Of a stretch of 64,000 bases of DNA, positions 21,494 through 31,800 are shown in pieces (the stretch's first letter is position 1; each line of letters starts with the position of its first letter). Both the position numbers and the translations under genes were made by a program. The notes beneath the pieces are model-generated. The model was not told the DNA's origin, made no database searches, and saw only the letters and a list, made by a program, of their open reading frames with translations. Source of the stretch: Streptomyces wedmorensis (GTDB lineage Bacteria > Actinomycetota > Actinomycetes > Streptomycetales > Streptomycetaceae); the NCBI RefSeq assembly GCF_000716445.1, contig NZ_JNWK01000005.1, forward strand, positions 186,001 through 250,000, read 5' to 3'.

Positions 21494-22705
21494 ATGCCTC
21501 TCGCACTCATCGCCCTGGCCGTCGGGGCCTTCGGGATCGGCACCACGGAATTCGTGATCATGGGCCTGCTGCCCGAGATCGCCGCCGACTACGGCGTCAC
21601 CATCCCCACGGCGGGCCTGCTGGTCACCGGTTACGCGCTCGGCGTCGTCATCGGCGCGCCGGTGCTGACCGTGCTCGGCAACAAGGTGAGCCGCAAGCGG
21701 ATGCTCATGGTGCTGATGGGCCTGTTCGTGCTCGGCAACGTGGTCTCGGCCCTGGCCCCGTCCTTCGGGGTGATGCTGGCCGGGCGCGTGGTCGCCTCGC
21801 TCGCGCACGGCTCGTTCTTCGGCATCGGGTCCGTCGTCGCCGCCGGCCTGGTCGCGCCGGACAAGAAGGCCGGCGCCATCGCCACCATGTTCACCGGGCT
21901 GACGATCGCCAACATCGTGGGCGTGCCGCTCGGCACCTTCATCGGGCAGGCGGTCGGCTGGCGCACCACCTTCGCCGTCGTCGCCGCGCTCGGCGTGGTC
22001 GGCCTGCTCGGCATCGCCCGCCTCGTGCCGGCCATGCCCCGCCCGGAGGGCGCCCGCCTGCGCGGGGAGCTGACCGCGTTCCGCAACCCGCAGGTGCTGC
22101 TCGCGATGGCGATGACCGTCCTCGGCTTCGGCGGGGTCTTCGCCGCCATCACCTACATCGCGCCGATGATGACCGAGGTGACCGGGTACTCCGAGGGCGC
22201 CGTCACCTGGCTGCTGGTCCTCTTCGGGGTCGGCATGTTCCTCGGCAACCTCCTCGGCGGGCGGTACGCCGACCGTGCCCTGATGCCCCTGCTGTACGCC
22301 ACCCTCGGCGGGCTCGCGGTCGTCCTGGCGCTGTTCCCCGTGCTCGCGCACGACAAGATCCTCGCGGCCGTCGCCATCCTGCTGGTCGGCGCGCTCGGCT
22401 TCGCCACCGTGCCGCCCCTGCAGAAGCGCGTGCTGGACCAGGCGCACGGGGCGCCGACGCTGGCCTCCGCCGTCAACATCGGCGCCTTCAACCTCGGCAA
22501 CGCGCTGGCCGCCTGGCTGGGCGGACTCGTCATCGCCGCCGGCTTCGGCTACACCTCCCCGAACTGGGTCGGCGCCGCCCTCGCCGCCGCCGCCCTGGGC
22601 CTCGCGTTCTGGTCCGCGGCCCTGGAGCGCCGTCCCCCCGCCGCTCCCACCGCGGACACCGCCGACGGGGACGCCGCCGCCGTCCGCACCCCCGTACTCC
22701 ACTGA
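21494..22705 (+). CDS. DHA1-family MFS transporter (AraJ/arabinose-efflux-like)
   Basis: This 403-aa permease is a drug:H+ antiporter-1 type MFS protein. It starts MPLALIALAVGAFGIGTTEF, has the motif-A region GNKVSRKRMLMVLMG between helices 2 and 3, and twelve predicted hydrophobic segments. AAGGAAGGG lies about 10 nt before the ATG. It heads a three-gene plus-strand cassette with an HbpS/GlcG-like gene and an aldo-keto reductase. The terminator at 21287-21324 separates it from the clavam genes. Substrate unknown; such cassettes in Streptomyces often respond to small electrophiles or redox stress. Confidence 0.83.
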   Translation: MPLALIALAVGAFGIGTTEFVIMGLLPEIAADYGVTIPTAGLLVTGYALGVVIGAPVLTVLGNKVSRKRMLMVLMGLFVLGNVVSALAPSFGVMLAGRVVASLAHGSFFGIGSVVAAGLVAPDKKAGAIATMFTGLTIANIVGVPLGTFIGQAVGWRTTFAVVAALGVVGLLGIARLVPAMPRPEGARLRGELTAFRNPQVLLAMAMTVLGFGGVFAAITYIAPMMTEVTGYSEGAVTWLLVLFGVGMFLGNLLGGRYADRALMPLLYATLGGLAVVLALFPVLAHDKILAAVAILLVGALGFATVPPLQKRVLDQAHGAPTLASAVNIGAFNLGNALAAWLGGLVIAAGFGYTSPNWVGAALAAAALGLAFWSAALERRPPAAPTADTADGDAAAVRTPVLH

Positions 22706-22767
22706 GCTCCCCTCCCCCGGCCCGTCCCCCCGACCCGCACCCGCACCCCACTTCCAGGAGAAGCGCC

Positions 22768-23190
22768 ATGAGCACGACCACCCTCACCCCGCTGACCACC
22801 GCCGACGCCGAGACGCTGATCTCCGCCGCGCGGAACGCGGCCGAGGCCGCCGGAGTGACGGTCAGCGTCACCGTCCTCGACGCCGGCGGGCACCTGCTGG
22901 CCTTCCGCCGGGACGACCGGGCGGTCCTGATATCGGGCGAGACCAGCACCCGCAAGGCGTACACCGCGCTCCAGCTCGACGCCCCGACCACCGACCTGGT
23001 CGACCTGGTCAAGCCCGACGGCCCCTTCCACACCCTCACCACCGCCCTCGACCGGCCGCTGCTCTTCATCGCCGGCGGCGTCCCCGTCCACCGCGACGGC
23101 CGTCTCGTGGGCGCCATCGGGGTCGGCGGCGGCGCCCCCGACCAGGACGACTCCTTCGCCCGCGCCGCGCTCGCGGAACTGTCCCGATGA
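22768..23190 (+). CDS. HbpS/GlcG-family heme-binding-like protein
   Basis: This 140-aa protein matches the GlcG/HbpS fold: SAARNAAEAAGVTVSVTVLDAGG, LLAFRRDD and the C-terminal LVGAIGVGGGAPDQDD. Members bind heme or small ligands, or act as accessory factors in redox sensing. No signal peptide is visible, unlike secreted HbpS, so a cytoplasmic protein is likely. CAGGAG sits 9-10 nt before the ATG. It lies between the MFS gene and the aldo-keto reductase, all on one strand with 50-65 nt gaps, so co-transcription is likely. Its exact function is unknown. Confidence 0.8.
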   Translation: MSTTTLTPLTTADAETLISAARNAAEAAGVTVSVTVLDAGGHLLAFRRDDRAVLISGETSTRKAYTALQLDAPTTDLVDLVKPDGPFHTLTTALDRPLLFIAGGVPVHRDGRLVGAIGVGGGAPDQDDSFARAALAELSR

Positions 23191-23242
23191 CCCGCACCCC
23201 TCGCACCGAGTCCCCGCGCACCACACAAGGAAGCACCGCACC

Positions 23243-24073
23243 ATGGCTCCCTCCACCGTCCCCACCGTCACGCTGAACAACGGCGTCGAGATCCCCCAGC
23301 TCGGCTTCGGCGTCTTCCAGGTCCCCGACGACGAGACGGCCGCCGCCGTCACCGCCGCGCTCGAGACCGGCTACCGCAGCATCGACACCGCCGCCGTCTA
23401 CGGCAACGAGACGGGCGTCGGCCGCGCGCTGGCCGCGTCCGGGCTGCCCCGCGACGAACTCTTCGTCACCACCAAGCTGTGGAACGCGGACCAGGGGTAC
23501 GACGCCACGCTCCGCGCGTTCGACGCCGGCCTCGCCAAGCTCGGCCTCGACCACGTCGACCTGTACCTGATCCACTGGCCGACGCCCGCCCGCGACCTGT
23601 ACCGCGAGTCCTGGCGGGCCCTGGAGCGCCTCGCCGGCGAAGGGTGCGTCCGCGCCGCCGGTGTCTCCAACTTCCAGCCCGGCCACCTGCGGCGCCTGAC
23701 GGAGGACGCGACGCTCACCCCCGCCGTCAACCAGATCGAGCTGCACCCCGGTCTGCAGCAGGCCGAGCTGCGCGCCTTCCACGCCGAGCGCGGGATCGTC
23801 ACCGAGGCGTGGAGCCCGCTCGCCCAGGGCGCCGTCCTCGGCGAGCGCGCCATCGCCGACCTGGCCGCCCGCCACGGCAAGTCCCCCGCCCAGGTCGTGC
23901 TGCGCTGGCACCTCCAGCTCGGCAACGTCGTCATCCCCAAGTCGGTCACTCCGGCGCGCATCCGGGAGAACTTCGACGTCTTCGACTTCGCACTGACCGA
24001 CGAGGAGATGCGGACCGTGTCCGCACTCGACCGCGGCATGCGCACCGGCCCGCACCCGGACGAGCTCGACTGA
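23243..24073 (+). CDS. Aldo/keto reductase
   Basis: This 276-aa NADPH-dependent oxidoreductase has the AKR TIM-barrel signatures. These are LGFGVFQVPDDE, GYRSIDTAAVYGNETGVG (catalytic Asp and Tyr), FVTTKLWN (catalytic Lys), YLIHWPTP (catalytic His), AAGVSNFQPGHL, and the cofactor-binding VIPKSVTPARIREN. It resembles the 2,5-diketo-gluconate reductase group. An AKR (Cvm1) occurs in some S. clavuligerus clavam gene sets, but this gene is beyond a strong terminator and sits in a common MFS-HbpS-AKR cassette, so I do not assign it to the clavam pathway. AAGGAAG precedes the ATG by about 9 nt. Confidence 0.88.
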   Translation: MAPSTVPTVTLNNGVEIPQLGFGVFQVPDDETAAAVTAALETGYRSIDTAAVYGNETGVGRALAASGLPRDELFVTTKLWNADQGYDATLRAFDAGLAKLGLDHVDLYLIHWPTPARDLYRESWRALERLAGEGCVRAAGVSNFQPGHLRRLTEDATLTPAVNQIELHPGLQQAELRAFHAERGIVTEAWSPLAQGAVLGERAIADLAARHGKSPAQVVLRWHLQLGNVVIPKSVTPARIRENFDVFDFALTDEEMRTVSALDRGMRTGPHPDELD

Positions 24074-24628
24074 ACCACCGCGCTCCCCACCCCGCGGGGC
24101 TCCGCCCCGGGCAGAACGCCCGGCGCGGGGCCCCGTGCCCGTCGCCCGGCCCCCTTCCGCCGAGCCGGTAAGCACGGGCAAAGCGGAGAAGCGGGGATCG
24201 GGCACTCTCTAATGGGAGTTGGGCGCCAGGGGGACAGAACACGGGGTCGGGACGCGGCGGCGCAGTGGATTGCCGATTTTCCGAGCGGGCATTCACCTGC
24301 GTCTAAACACGATTTTCTGTTACTCCTCGAAGAAGGCGGTGTGAAGGATGTGGATGTCGTCCCGAGAACCGGTGAACGGCGGCGCCGCCCTCGTTCGGTC
24401 CGGGGTCGCCGGGCGCTCGGAGTCCCGTTTCCGGCGAATGCCGAGCAGGTGTCGCCCTTTGTAGCGCGTCCGTCACTTCTCGTTGACCGGCGAACCCCCT
24501 GGAAACCGCGATGTTAACGCGTTCTTTAACGAGGTTTTGGCAGGTCAGGCGGACAAAACCAGCGTAAATCGGATGACCGCAAGAAGGGGGCTCCCCAACC
24601 AGCACATCGTGGGCTTAACTTATGTGCC
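24074..24628. other. Non-coding interval before DUF6643-type gene
   Basis: These 555 bases have no supported gene. GC-rich inverted repeats just after the reductase stop (around 24090-24150) probably terminate that operon. The right half is unusually AT-rich for this genome, with GTTAACGCGTTCTTTAAC near 24512 and a leaderless-type TAACTT (24616-24621) 7 nt before the next start codon. It looks like a large regulatory region. Confidence 0.45.
24616..24621 (+). promoter_or_regulatory. Leaderless -10 of DUF6643-type gene
   Basis: TAACTT ends 7 nt before the ATG at 24629 and there is no ribosome-binding sequence nearby, so the mRNA probably starts at or near the A of the ATG. Confidence 0.5.
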
Positions 24629-25123
24629 ATGACCTCCCCCCGCTCCACCTATGGAGGCGGTTACTACACCGCGCCGTCCTTCCCGGACACCCCGATCTAC
24701 GACTCCCTGGTCGCGGAGCGGGGCACGCCTCAGATCGCCCCGATCCGAGTGCCCGCCGCCTACGACACCGGCAGCAGCTTCTCCGGAGGCGGCTCTTACC
24801 TGCCGGCGCTCCCCGCGGCCCTGCCCGCCCTGCCGGCGGCGCCCAGCCCGCACCCCGCCCCCTCGTACGGCGGCGGTTACGGCTACCCCCAGCCCTCGCC
24901 GCAGATGGCCCCCGTACCCCTGCAGCACGCGCCGACCCCGTACATCCCGCAGCAGCCGGTGGCCCCGCGCGGCTACCAGACGGGCTCGTACCCGCAGCAG
25001 GCCCGCCAGGCCCCCGCGGGATACGAGGCGATGCGTCCGGCGGCACCCCGGCCCGCGCCGGTCCCGGCCCCCGCGCCCTACGACGACCCGTACAACCGTC
25101 CCTACCAGGGCGGGGGTTACTGA
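24629..25123 (+). CDS. Pro/Tyr/Gly-rich DUF6643-type protein
   Basis: This 164-aa protein is of low complexity after a conserved head (MTSPRSTYGGGYYTAPSF, then FPDTPIYDSLVAERGTPQIA). The tail is rich in Pro, Ala, Gln, Tyr and Gly, ending in a YNRPYQGGGY-type sequence. I recognise it as a conserved Streptomyces family of unknown function (DUF6643 by memory). No membrane segment or signal peptide is present, and disorder is likely. It is preceded by a long AT-rich regulatory region and a leaderless-type start. Confidence 0.75.
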   Translation: MTSPRSTYGGGYYTAPSFPDTPIYDSLVAERGTPQIAPIRVPAAYDTGSSFSGGGSYLPALPAALPALPAAPSPHPAPSYGGGYGYPQPSPQMAPVPLQHAPTPYIPQQPVAPRGYQTGSYPQQARQAPAGYEAMRPAAPRPAPVPAPAPYDDPYNRPYQGGGY

Positions 25124-25176
25124 CCGGCTCCGGGCACCGGCCGATGTCGGGCCGGAGCGGCTGGCAGGATGACGTC

Positions 25177-26001
25177 ATGTCCAATCCTGTTCTCCGCTCC
25201 GTCCACGTCCACCCGGTGAAGGCCATGCGCGCGCTGGCGCTCACGGAGGCCGAGGTACAACCCTGGGGGCTGGCCGGGGACCGCCGCTGGGCCGTCGTCG
25301 ACGCCACGGGCAAGGTCGTGACCCAGCGCCGTCACCCCCGGATGGCACTGGCCACCGCCGGGCTGTCGCCCGATGGCGCGATCACGCTGTCCGCGCCCGG
25401 CCACCCGCCGCTGACGGTCGAGGTCCCGCACCCCTCGGCCACGGTCACGGTGGAGATCTTCGACAAGTACGTGGAGGCGGTGCCGGCCGGCGCCGCGGCC
25501 GCCGCCTGGCTGTCGGCGTACCTGGAGTGCGAGGCCACCCTCGTGCACATGGACGCGCCCGAACACCGGCGCCCGGTCGATCCCGCGTACGCGCTGCCCG
25601 GCGAGACGGTGAGCTTCGCCGACGGGTATCCCCTGCTCGTCGCCGCCGCGTCCTCGCTCGACGCGCTCAACTCCCTCATCGCGCAGGGCGACCACGCCGA
25701 CGAGGGTCCGCTGCCGATGAACCGGTTCCGGCCGAACCTCGTGATCGAGGGGACCGCGCCCTGGGCGGAGGACGGCTGGACGCGGCTCGCGGTCGGCGAG
25801 GTCACCTTCCGCGTCGCCCGGCCCTGCGGCCGCTGCGTCGTCACCACGACGAACCAGCTCACCGCCGCGCGGGGCAAGGAGCCCCTGTGGACCCTCGCCC
25901 GGCACCGCAAGAACGACGGCCGGGTGATCTTCGGCCAGAACCTCGTCCCCGAGCACACCGGCACGGTCCGGGTCGGCGACGCCGTGAAGATCATCGACTG
26001 A
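25177..26001 (+). CDS. MOSC-domain molybdenum-cofactor-binding protein
   Basis: This 274-aa protein has an N-terminal MOSC beta-barrel domain (SVHVHPVKAMRALALTEAEV, GLAGDRRWAVVDATGKVVTQ) and a C-terminal MOSC domain. The latter carries FRPNLVIEGTAPWAEDGW and the conserved Cys in RPCGRCVVTTTNQ that binds Mo in this family. Members include YcbX-like and mARC-like reductases acting on N-hydroxylated compounds. A CAGGAT hexamer (25165-25170) lies 6 nt before the ATG, suggesting a leaderless message. It is monocistronic as far as can be seen, with the next gene 79 nt away. Confidence 0.85.
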   Translation: MSNPVLRSVHVHPVKAMRALALTEAEVQPWGLAGDRRWAVVDATGKVVTQRRHPRMALATAGLSPDGAITLSAPGHPPLTVEVPHPSATVTVEIFDKYVEAVPAGAAAAAWLSAYLECEATLVHMDAPEHRRPVDPAYALPGETVSFADGYPLLVAAASSLDALNSLIAQGDHADEGPLPMNRFRPNLVIEGTAPWAEDGWTRLAVGEVTFRVARPCGRCVVTTTNQLTAARGKEPLWTLARHRKNDGRVIFGQNLVPEHTGTVRVGDAVKIID

Positions 26002-26080
26002 GTCGGCCGTCCGACAGGCGGGGAAACCTCCCCCGGGGCACACTCGTTGGAGCAGCGGCGAACAACGAGGGGGTTCCGAC

Positions 26081-26689
26081 GTGCGCGCAGCCACCGGAGT
26101 CTGGCGCTGGCGGCACAATCCCCTGCGGCGGACCACGGACCTCGTCGAGGCGTGGCTGGCGTTCGCCGCCGTCGTCCTGCTCTGCGTCGCGGTGCCGCTG
26201 ACCGGCTGGACCGCCGGCTCCTCCGCGTACGGTTCGCTCCAGCGCGCGGTCCGTACCCAGCAGGAACAGCGGGTGCCGACCACCGCCCGGGTGGTGCGCC
26301 CGGCCGACGGGCCCGCCACCGGTCCGCGGACCGCCGACGCGGCCGGGGAGGACCGGCTGCGCCGCTCCGTGGTGGCCCGCTGGACCGCCCCCGACGGCTC
26401 GGCCCGTACGGGAACGGTGACGACGGCCCGGCGGCACTCTGCGCCCGGCGACACCTTCCCGCTCTGGACGGACCGCGACGGGCACCAGGTGGCGCCGCCC
26501 ATGCGGGCGGGCACGGCCCGCGCGCACGCGGCGGTCGCCGGTCTGATGGCCGCGCTCCTCGTCGGCCTCCTGGTGGAGGCCGCCCGCCGCCTCGCGGTGC
26601 GCCGCCTGACGCTCACCCGGTACGCCCGCCTCGACCGCGCGTGGGCGGCGGCCGGCCCCGACTGGGGTCGCACGGGCACCGGCAGCTGA
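26081..26689 (+). CDS. Rv1733c-family two-helix membrane protein
   Basis: This 202-aa protein resembles actinobacterial Rv1733c-like membrane proteins. It begins [20 protein letters not shown], then has a transmembrane helix ([16 protein letters not shown]). An extracellular loop of roughly 110 residues follows, containing a [17 protein letters not shown] strand, then a second helix ([19 protein letters not shown]) and a basic tail. GTG 26081 has GAGGGGG 7 nt upstream. Function is unknown; such proteins are often induced by stress in mycobacteria, but nothing here shows that. Confidence 0.82.
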   Translation: MRAATGVWRWRHNPLRRTTDLVEAWLAFAAVVLLCVAVPLTGWTAGSSAYGSLQRAVRTQQEQRVPTTARVVRPADGPATGPRTADAAGEDRLRRSVVARWTAPDGSARTGTVTTARRHSAPGDTFPLWTDRDGHQVAPPMRAGTARAHAAVAGLMAALLVGLLVEAARRLAVRRLTLTRYARLDRAWAAAGPDWGRTGTGS

Positions 26690-26885
26690 ACCCCCGCCGG
26701 GCGGCGGGGGCGCGGTGGCGAACGGTTTCCGAACGGGCCGACCGACCCCGACCGTCCCGGACCGCTGCCGACCGTGCCCGACCACCTCGGACCGGCCCCA
26801 CGACCCGTCAGCCCCGTGCCGCCGCGCGCGCTACGGTGGGGCATCGGATCAGCGGCGAGGCATGAGGCGGGGGCAGGACACACCC

Positions 26886-29291
26886 ATGGCACAGGGCACG
26901 GTCCAGGTGACGCACACCGGCACATCGCGGTGGCGGCGCCGCACGGGTGAGTACCCCTCCCTCGCCGCCGCCCTGGAGGCCGCGGGCGACGGCGACGTCC
27001 TCACCGTCGCGCCCGGCACGTACCGGGAGAACCTCGTGGTGCGGCGGGCCGTCACACTGCGCGGCCCCGAGGGCGGGGTCGGTTCGGTGCGGATCGCGCC
27101 GCCGGACGGGGTGCCGCTGACGCTGCGCGCCTCCGTCACGGTGCAGGACCTGCACATCGAGGGGCAGGACGTGGCCGCGCCCGCGCTGCTGATCGAGGAC
27201 GGCACGCCCGAACTGCTCGATCTGCGGATCATGACCCGCTCGGCCGCCGGGATCGAGGTGCGGGGCGCCTCCCGGCCGACGGCACGGCGCTGCACGATCG
27301 ACAACCCGGCCGGCGTCGGCATCGCCGTGCTCGACGGGGCGGGCGGGGTGTTCGAGGAGTGCGAGGTGGTCTCCGCCGGGCAGGCGGGCGTCTCGGTGCG
27401 CGGCGGGGCCCATCCGCGCCTGGAGCGCTGCCGGATCCACCACGCCTCGGGGGCCGGGATCGCCGTCACCGGCGAGGGCAGCGGCCTGGAGGGCGTCGGC
27501 TGCGAGGTGTACGAGATCAAGGGCGCCGGCCTCCAGATCGCGGCCCGCGCCGCGGCCCACCTCACGGACTCCTCGGTGCACCGCACGTCGGGGGACGGCA
27601 TCACGCTCGACACCGACGCGGTGCTCACGCTCTCGGACTGCGACATCCACGACGTCCCGGAGAACGCGGTGGACCTGCGGTCCCGCTCGGTCCTCACGCT
27701 GACCCGCTCGACCGTCCGCCGCTTCGGCCGCAACGGCCTGTCGGTGTGGGATCCGGGGACCCGGGTGGACGCCAACCAGTGCGAGATCCACGACAGCACG
27801 GGCGACTACCCGGCGGTGTGGGTGAGCGACGGGGCGACCGCGGTCCTGGACGCCTGCCGGGTGCACGACGTGCCGGACGCCCTGTTCGTCCTCGACCGCG
27901 GGTCGCGGGTGGACGTCGTCGACAGCGACCTGTCGCAGGTGCGGAACACGGCGGTGTCGGTGAGCGACGGGGCGACCGCCCAGCTCGACGACTGCCGGAT
28001 CCGGGAGGCCTCCACGGGTGCCTGGTTCCGGGACCACGGCAGCGGCGGGACCCTCAGCGGCTGCACGATCGACGCCGTGCAGACCGGGGTCATCGTCACC
28101 AAGGGCGCCGACCCCACGATCGACCGGTGCACGGTCACCTCGCCCGCCGAGGCCGGTTTCTACGTGTCGGCGGAGGGCCGGGGCTCCTTCCACGGCTGCC
28201 GGGTGACGGGCAGCGGCGGATACGGCTTCCACGTCACGGACGGCTGCCGGACCGTGCTGCGCAAGTGCCGTACGGAAAGGTGCGCGCGCGGCGGTTACGA
28301 GTTCCCGGAGGAGGGTGCCAGCGCCGAGGAGTGCACCAGCGACGAGAGCGCGGTCCGTTCCTCCGTACCGGACGGCGGCACGGTCCTGACGGCCACGCAG
28401 TCGCCGGGGCTGCTCGGGACGGTGCCCGTGCCGCGCGCTCAGCCGCCGGCCGCGGCACCCGCGGAGCCCGCGCCGGAGGCGCGCTCGTCGCAGGACGTGC
28501 TGGGGGAGCTGGACGCCCTGGTGGGTCTGGACAGCGTCAAGCTGGAGGTGCGGACCCTCACCAACATGATCGAGGTGGGGCGCAGGCGCCAGGAGGCGGG
28601 GCTCAAGGCGGCCTCGGTCCGCCGCCATCTGGTCTTCACCGGGAACCCGGGCACGGGCAAGACGACGGTGGCCCGCTTGTACGGCGCGATCCTCCACTCG
28701 CTCGGTGTCCTGGAGCGCGGGCATCTGGTGGAGGTCTCCCGGGTGGACCTGGTCGGCGAGCACATCGGCTCGACCGCGATCCGTACGCAGGAGGCCTTCG
28801 ACCGGGCGCGCGGCGGCGTGCTGTTCGTCGACGAGGCGTACGCGCTGTCGCCCGAGGACTCGGGGCGGGACTTCGGCCGGGAGGCGATCGACACCCTGGT
28901 GAAGCTGATGGAGGACCACCGGGACGCGGTGGTGGTCATCGTCGCCGGGTACACGGCGGAGATGGAGCGGTTCCTCACCGTCAACCCGGGTGTGGCGTCC
29001 CGTTTCTCACGGACGATCACCTTCGGCGACTACGACCCGGACGAGCTCCTGCGGATCGTGGGCCAGCAGGCGGACGAGCACGAGTACCGGCTCGCCGAGG
29101 GCACGGACGAGGCGCTGCTCGCGTACTTCACGAAGCTGCCCAAGGGGCCGGCGTTCGGCAACGGCCGCACGGCGCGGCAGACGTTCGAGTCGATGGTGGA
29201 GCGGCACGCGGGCCGGGTCGCCGCGCTCGCCGACGCGAGCACGGACGACCTGACGCTGCTCTACCCGGACGACCTGCCCGAACTCCCCTGA
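26886..29291 (+). CDS. Right-handed beta-helix fused to CbbX/EccA-type AAA ATPase
   Basis: This 801-aa protein joins two modules. Residues about 15-500 form a parallel beta-helix: an N-terminal cap ([31 protein letters not shown]), then repeated coils such as [18 protein letters not shown] and [18 protein letters not shown]. After a Pro/Ala linker, residues about 530-795 are an AAA+ ATPase of the CbbX/EccA group: [17 protein letters not shown], Walker [10 protein letters not shown] (about 585-593), Walker [11 protein letters not shown] (about 643), and sensor/arginine-finger region [15 protein letters not shown]. The beta-helix could bind a polysaccharide or act as a scaffold for remodelling by the ATPase. 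No type VII secretion genes are nearby. No signal peptide is seen, so it is probably cytoplasmic. Confidence 0.88.
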   Translation: MAQGTVQVTHTGTSRWRRRTGEYPSLAAALEAAGDGDVLTVAPGTYRENLVVRRAVTLRGPEGGVGSVRIAPPDGVPLTLRASVTVQDLHIEGQDVAAPALLIEDGTPELLDLRIMTRSAAGIEVRGASRPTARRCTIDNPAGVGIAVLDGAGGVFEECEVVSAGQAGVSVRGGAHPRLERCRIHHASGAGIAVTGEGSGLEGVGCEVYEIKGAGLQIAARAAAHLTDSSVHRTSGDGITLDTDAVLTLSDCDIHDVPENAVDLRSRSVLTLTRSTVRRFGRNGLSVWDPGTRVDANQCEIHDSTGDYPAVWVSDGATAVLDACRVHDVPDALFVLDRGSRVDVVDSDLSQVRNTAVSVSDGATAQLDDCRIREASTGAWFRDHGSGGTLSGCTIDAVQTGVIVTKGADPTIDRCTVTSPAEAGFYVSAEGRGSFHGCRVTGSGGYGFHVTDGCRTVLRKCRTERCARGGYEFPEEGASAEECTSDESAVRSSVPDGGTVLTATQSPGLLGTVPVPRAQPPAAAPAEPAPEARSSQDVLGELDALVGLDSVKLEVRTLTNMIEVGRRRQEAGLKAASVRRHLVFTGNPGTGKTTVARLYGAILHSLGVLERGHLVEVSRVDLVGEHIGSTAIRTQEAFDRARGGVLFVDEAYALSPEDSGRDFGREAIDTLVKLMEDHRDAVVVIVAGYTAEMERFLTVNPGVASRFSRTITFGDYDPDELLRIVGQQADEHEYRLAEGTDEALLAYFTKLPKGPAFGNGRTARQTFESMVERHAGRVAALADASTDDLTLLYPDDLPELP

Positions 29292-31666
29292 TCCGACGCC
29301 TCGTTCGTCCCGCGCTGATGGGGCAGGGCGGGCGGCAGCCGGTCGAGGAGCGCCGCGCGCCGCTCGGCGAACGCCGGGTCGGCCTGGTAGTCGGAGTGCC
29401 CCAGGATCGGTTCCGGCAGGGGATGGCGGCGGGTGCGGCCGTAGGCGACCGGGTCGAGGAGGACCGCCGCGTCGACGGCGGGGCGGCCGTCCTCGGCGGG
29501 CACCCGGACGGGGCCGCCGATGGGGTCGGTGGCGCGGTGGAGGTTGCTCCAGCAGTGCACCGTGCGGTGCAGGGCGCGGAGCGCCTCGGGGCCGAAGTAG
29601 GCGGGGAACCAGCGTCCGTAGAGCCGCTCCAGGGGTGACCCGTACGTGAGCAGCGCGACCCGGCCCCGGGTGGCGGGCGGCAGCTGCCAGACGGCGGCCG
29701 CGGCGAGCACGCTGCCCTGTGAGTGGCCCGAGATCACGAGGCGGCCGCCGGTGCTCCCGGTCCAGGAGCTCATCCGCCAGGTGAGGTCGGGGACGGCCCG
29801 TTCGGCGTAGCAGGGCGGCGCGAACGGGTGGGCCGCGCGCGGCCAGAAGGTGCCGACGTCCCAGAGGATGCCGATCGTGCGGCGCGCCGAGGCGTCCCGG
29901 TAGGCGCGCCGGCCCCAGGTGACGAAGAGCAGGAAGCCGAAGCCGATCATCCAGGAGCCGAGTGCCTGGGTCGCGGAGGCGAGGGAGGCGATCGCGGGAT
30001 GTGCCCCGTCGAAGGCCCGGCCGGGTACGTTGCCGCTGGCCCAGGCGCCGGCGACGGAGGCGGCCCCGAGGAGCAGGGTGGCGCCCGAGACGACGCCGAC
30101 GAGGACCGGTGCGGAGTCGGTGAGCCCCGCGCGGGCCCGGCCGGACGCGATCTGTCCGGTGCGGACCGGGTCGCGCTCGGCGGCCGCCGCGTAGTCGTCC
30201 TCGACCGCCTGCCGCAGCCGCCGGGCGGTGAGCACGGTCCGTACGGCGAGGAGGGCCGCCGGGACGAGCAGCAGCAGGAGCAGGAGGGGGATGACGGACG
30301 CCTGCCAGCTGAGGAGCACGGGCGGCCCGATCCGGGGCCCTTCGCCCATGCCGGGGGTGGCCGGGCCGTCGAGCCAGTCGGCGACGCGCTGCGCCACCCC
30401 GCCGGACATCACTCCGGCGAGCGCGCAGGCGAGCATGGCGACGGCGGGGCCGCCGAGTCCGCGCAGGGCGGTCCGGGGGTCGCGGCGGGGGCGCTGGAGG
30501 AGCAGGGCGACCACGCCGAGGGCGACGACCAGGCCGCCTTGGACGAGGGTGAGGGCGCCGAACACGGCGTCGCCCGGAAGGGTCCCGGTGGAGGCCCAGC
30601 CGGGCCGGGACCAGCCGGTGTGCAGGGCCGCCAGCACGAGCAGGACCAGGGAGACGCCCGGCAGCCAGGAGACCACGGCGTGCTCGACGCGCAGGTCGAG
30701 CCGGCTCTCGCTGCGCCCCCGGCGGCAGACGACCCAGACGACGAGGACGGCGAGCACGGCGACGGCGGCCCGGAGGACCCAGCCGAGGAACGGGCGCGGT
30801 CCCGGCGCCCCCGCGTCATGGCGGGCGGTGGCCGAGGCGAGAGCGGCCGCGACGGTCAGGAAGCCGGCGGCGGTGTGGGCGGCCCTGAGGCGGGCGACGA
30901 GCCGGCGGCCGTACCAGAAGCCGGGGCGGCCGAGAGCGGGCCTGAGCTCGACCGGTGTCGGCGCGGTCTCCGCGCCCTCGCCGCTGTCGGCGGTCTCGGT
31001 GTCGGCCCGCGGTTCCGGCACGGGCGCGTCGTAGCCGGTGGGCGGGCGCTGGGCCTCGTAGGCGCTCCAGGTCCGGTTGGAGAGGTACCAGAGGAGGCCG
31101 ACGAGGACGACGGGCACCAGGGCCGCGAGGACCAGGCGCCGGCCCGGCACGGACCACCAGCCGCCGCGCCCGGCGGACAGGAAGCCGAGCCAGGAGTGCG
31201 CGTCGGCGCAGGTGGCGGTCCCCGCGCACTGCCACGCCGTGAGGTCGAGCGCGACCTCGCAGGCCGCGGCGGTGAGCAGCACGGTGAGGGTGAGGGCGAC
31301 GAGCCGGACGAGGACGCCGTAGAGCCGGACGAGCCCGGGTCTGTTCCGGGCCGGAGGGCGCATCCAGTGCGCCAGGTTGGCCACCATGAACGGCAGGAGC
31401 AGCAGCCAGAGCGCGCGGGCGCCGTCGCCCGAGGTCAGGTTGGACCAGCAGTACGCCTCCGGGACGGGGCGGGCCGCGTACCGCTCCGGGTGGTCCTCGG
31501 CGTCGAGGTCCACGCCGCGCCGGTACACGGCGGCGGTCCGGTCCCCGGTGATCCGTACGGTCCTGGGGTCGTCGAGCATGTCCTCGGGGGTGGCTCCGCC
31601 GACTCCGTGGACGAGGAGTTCGAGCGCCGCGCCCCCGCTCTCCGGGGCGGGTGTGGCAGGGGACAC
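29261..31666 (-). CDS. Polytopic membrane protein with alpha/beta-hydrolase domain
   Basis: This 801-aa protein starts with [18 protein letters not shown], an oxyanion-hole-like HGVGG, and then contains at least eight hydrophobic segments (for instance [18 protein letters not shown] and [19 protein letters not shown]). Near the C-terminus comes the nucleophile elbow [10 protein letters not shown] (GxSxG), with a likely lipase/esterase catalytic Ser. The topology is therefore a hydrolase split around a large membrane domain. I chose GTG 31666 because AGAGGAAG lies about 8 nt upstream and homology-like sequence starts there. Its last 31 nt overlap the 3' end of the convergent beta-helix-AAA gene. 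The family is common in Streptomyces; its substrate is unknown. Confidence 0.75.
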   Translation of the reverse strand: MSPATPAPESGGAALELLVHGVGGATPEDMLDDPRTVRITGDRTAAVYRRGVDLDAEDHPERYAARPVPEAYCWSNLTSGDGARALWLLLLPFMVANLAHWMRPPARNRPGLVRLYGVLVRLVALTLTVLLTAAACEVALDLTAWQCAGTATCADAHSWLGFLSAGRGGWWSVPGRRLVLAALVPVVLVGLLWYLSNRTWSAYEAQRPPTGYDAPVPEPRADTETADSGEGAETAPTPVELRPALGRPGFWYGRRLVARLRAAHTAAGFLTVAAALASATARHDAGAPGPRPFLGWVLRAAVAVLAVLVVWVVCRRGRSESRLDLRVEHAVVSWLPGVSLVLLVLAALHTGWSRPGWASTGTLPGDAVFGALTLVQGGLVVALGVVALLLQRPRRDPRTALRGLGGPAVAMLACALAGVMSGGVAQRVADWLDGPATPGMGEGPRIGPPVLLSWQASVIPLLLLLLLVPAALLAVRTVLTARRLRQAVEDDYAAAAERDPVRTGQIASGRARAGLTDSAPVLVGVVSGATLLLGAASVAGAWASGNVPGRAFDGAHPAIASLASATQALGSWMIGFGFLLFVTWGRRAYRDASARRTIGILWDVGTFWPRAAHPFAPPCYAERAVPDLTWRMSSWTGSTGGRLVISGHSQGSVLAAAAVWQLPPATRGRVALLTYGSPLERLYGRWFPAYFGPEALRALHRTVHCWSNLHRATDPIGGPVRVPAEDGRPAVDAAVLLDPVAYGRTRRHPLPEPILGHSDYQADPAFAERRAALLDRLPPALPHQRGTNEASDQGSSGRSSG

Positions 31667-31800
31667 TGAGGCGACTTCCTCTCGGAGTGGGAAGATGCGA
31701 CGTCGGCAACAGGATCGCGGACGGTCGTGCGACTGCGCACCGTCTCTCACCGAATCCGACACCCATCCTCTTGTCTTCTGCGGAAGGACCGGCCCCGGCG

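Noticed and set aside
23243..24073. Aldo/keto reductase as a Cvm1-like member of the clavam pathway
   Set aside because: It lies past a strong T-tailed terminator in a separate MFS-HbpS-AKR cassette; kept only as a question for testing.
24212..24517. Plus-strand 101-codon frame before the DUF6643-type gene
   Set aside because: Basic composition, no motif, and it overlaps an AT-rich regulatory region; insufficient support.
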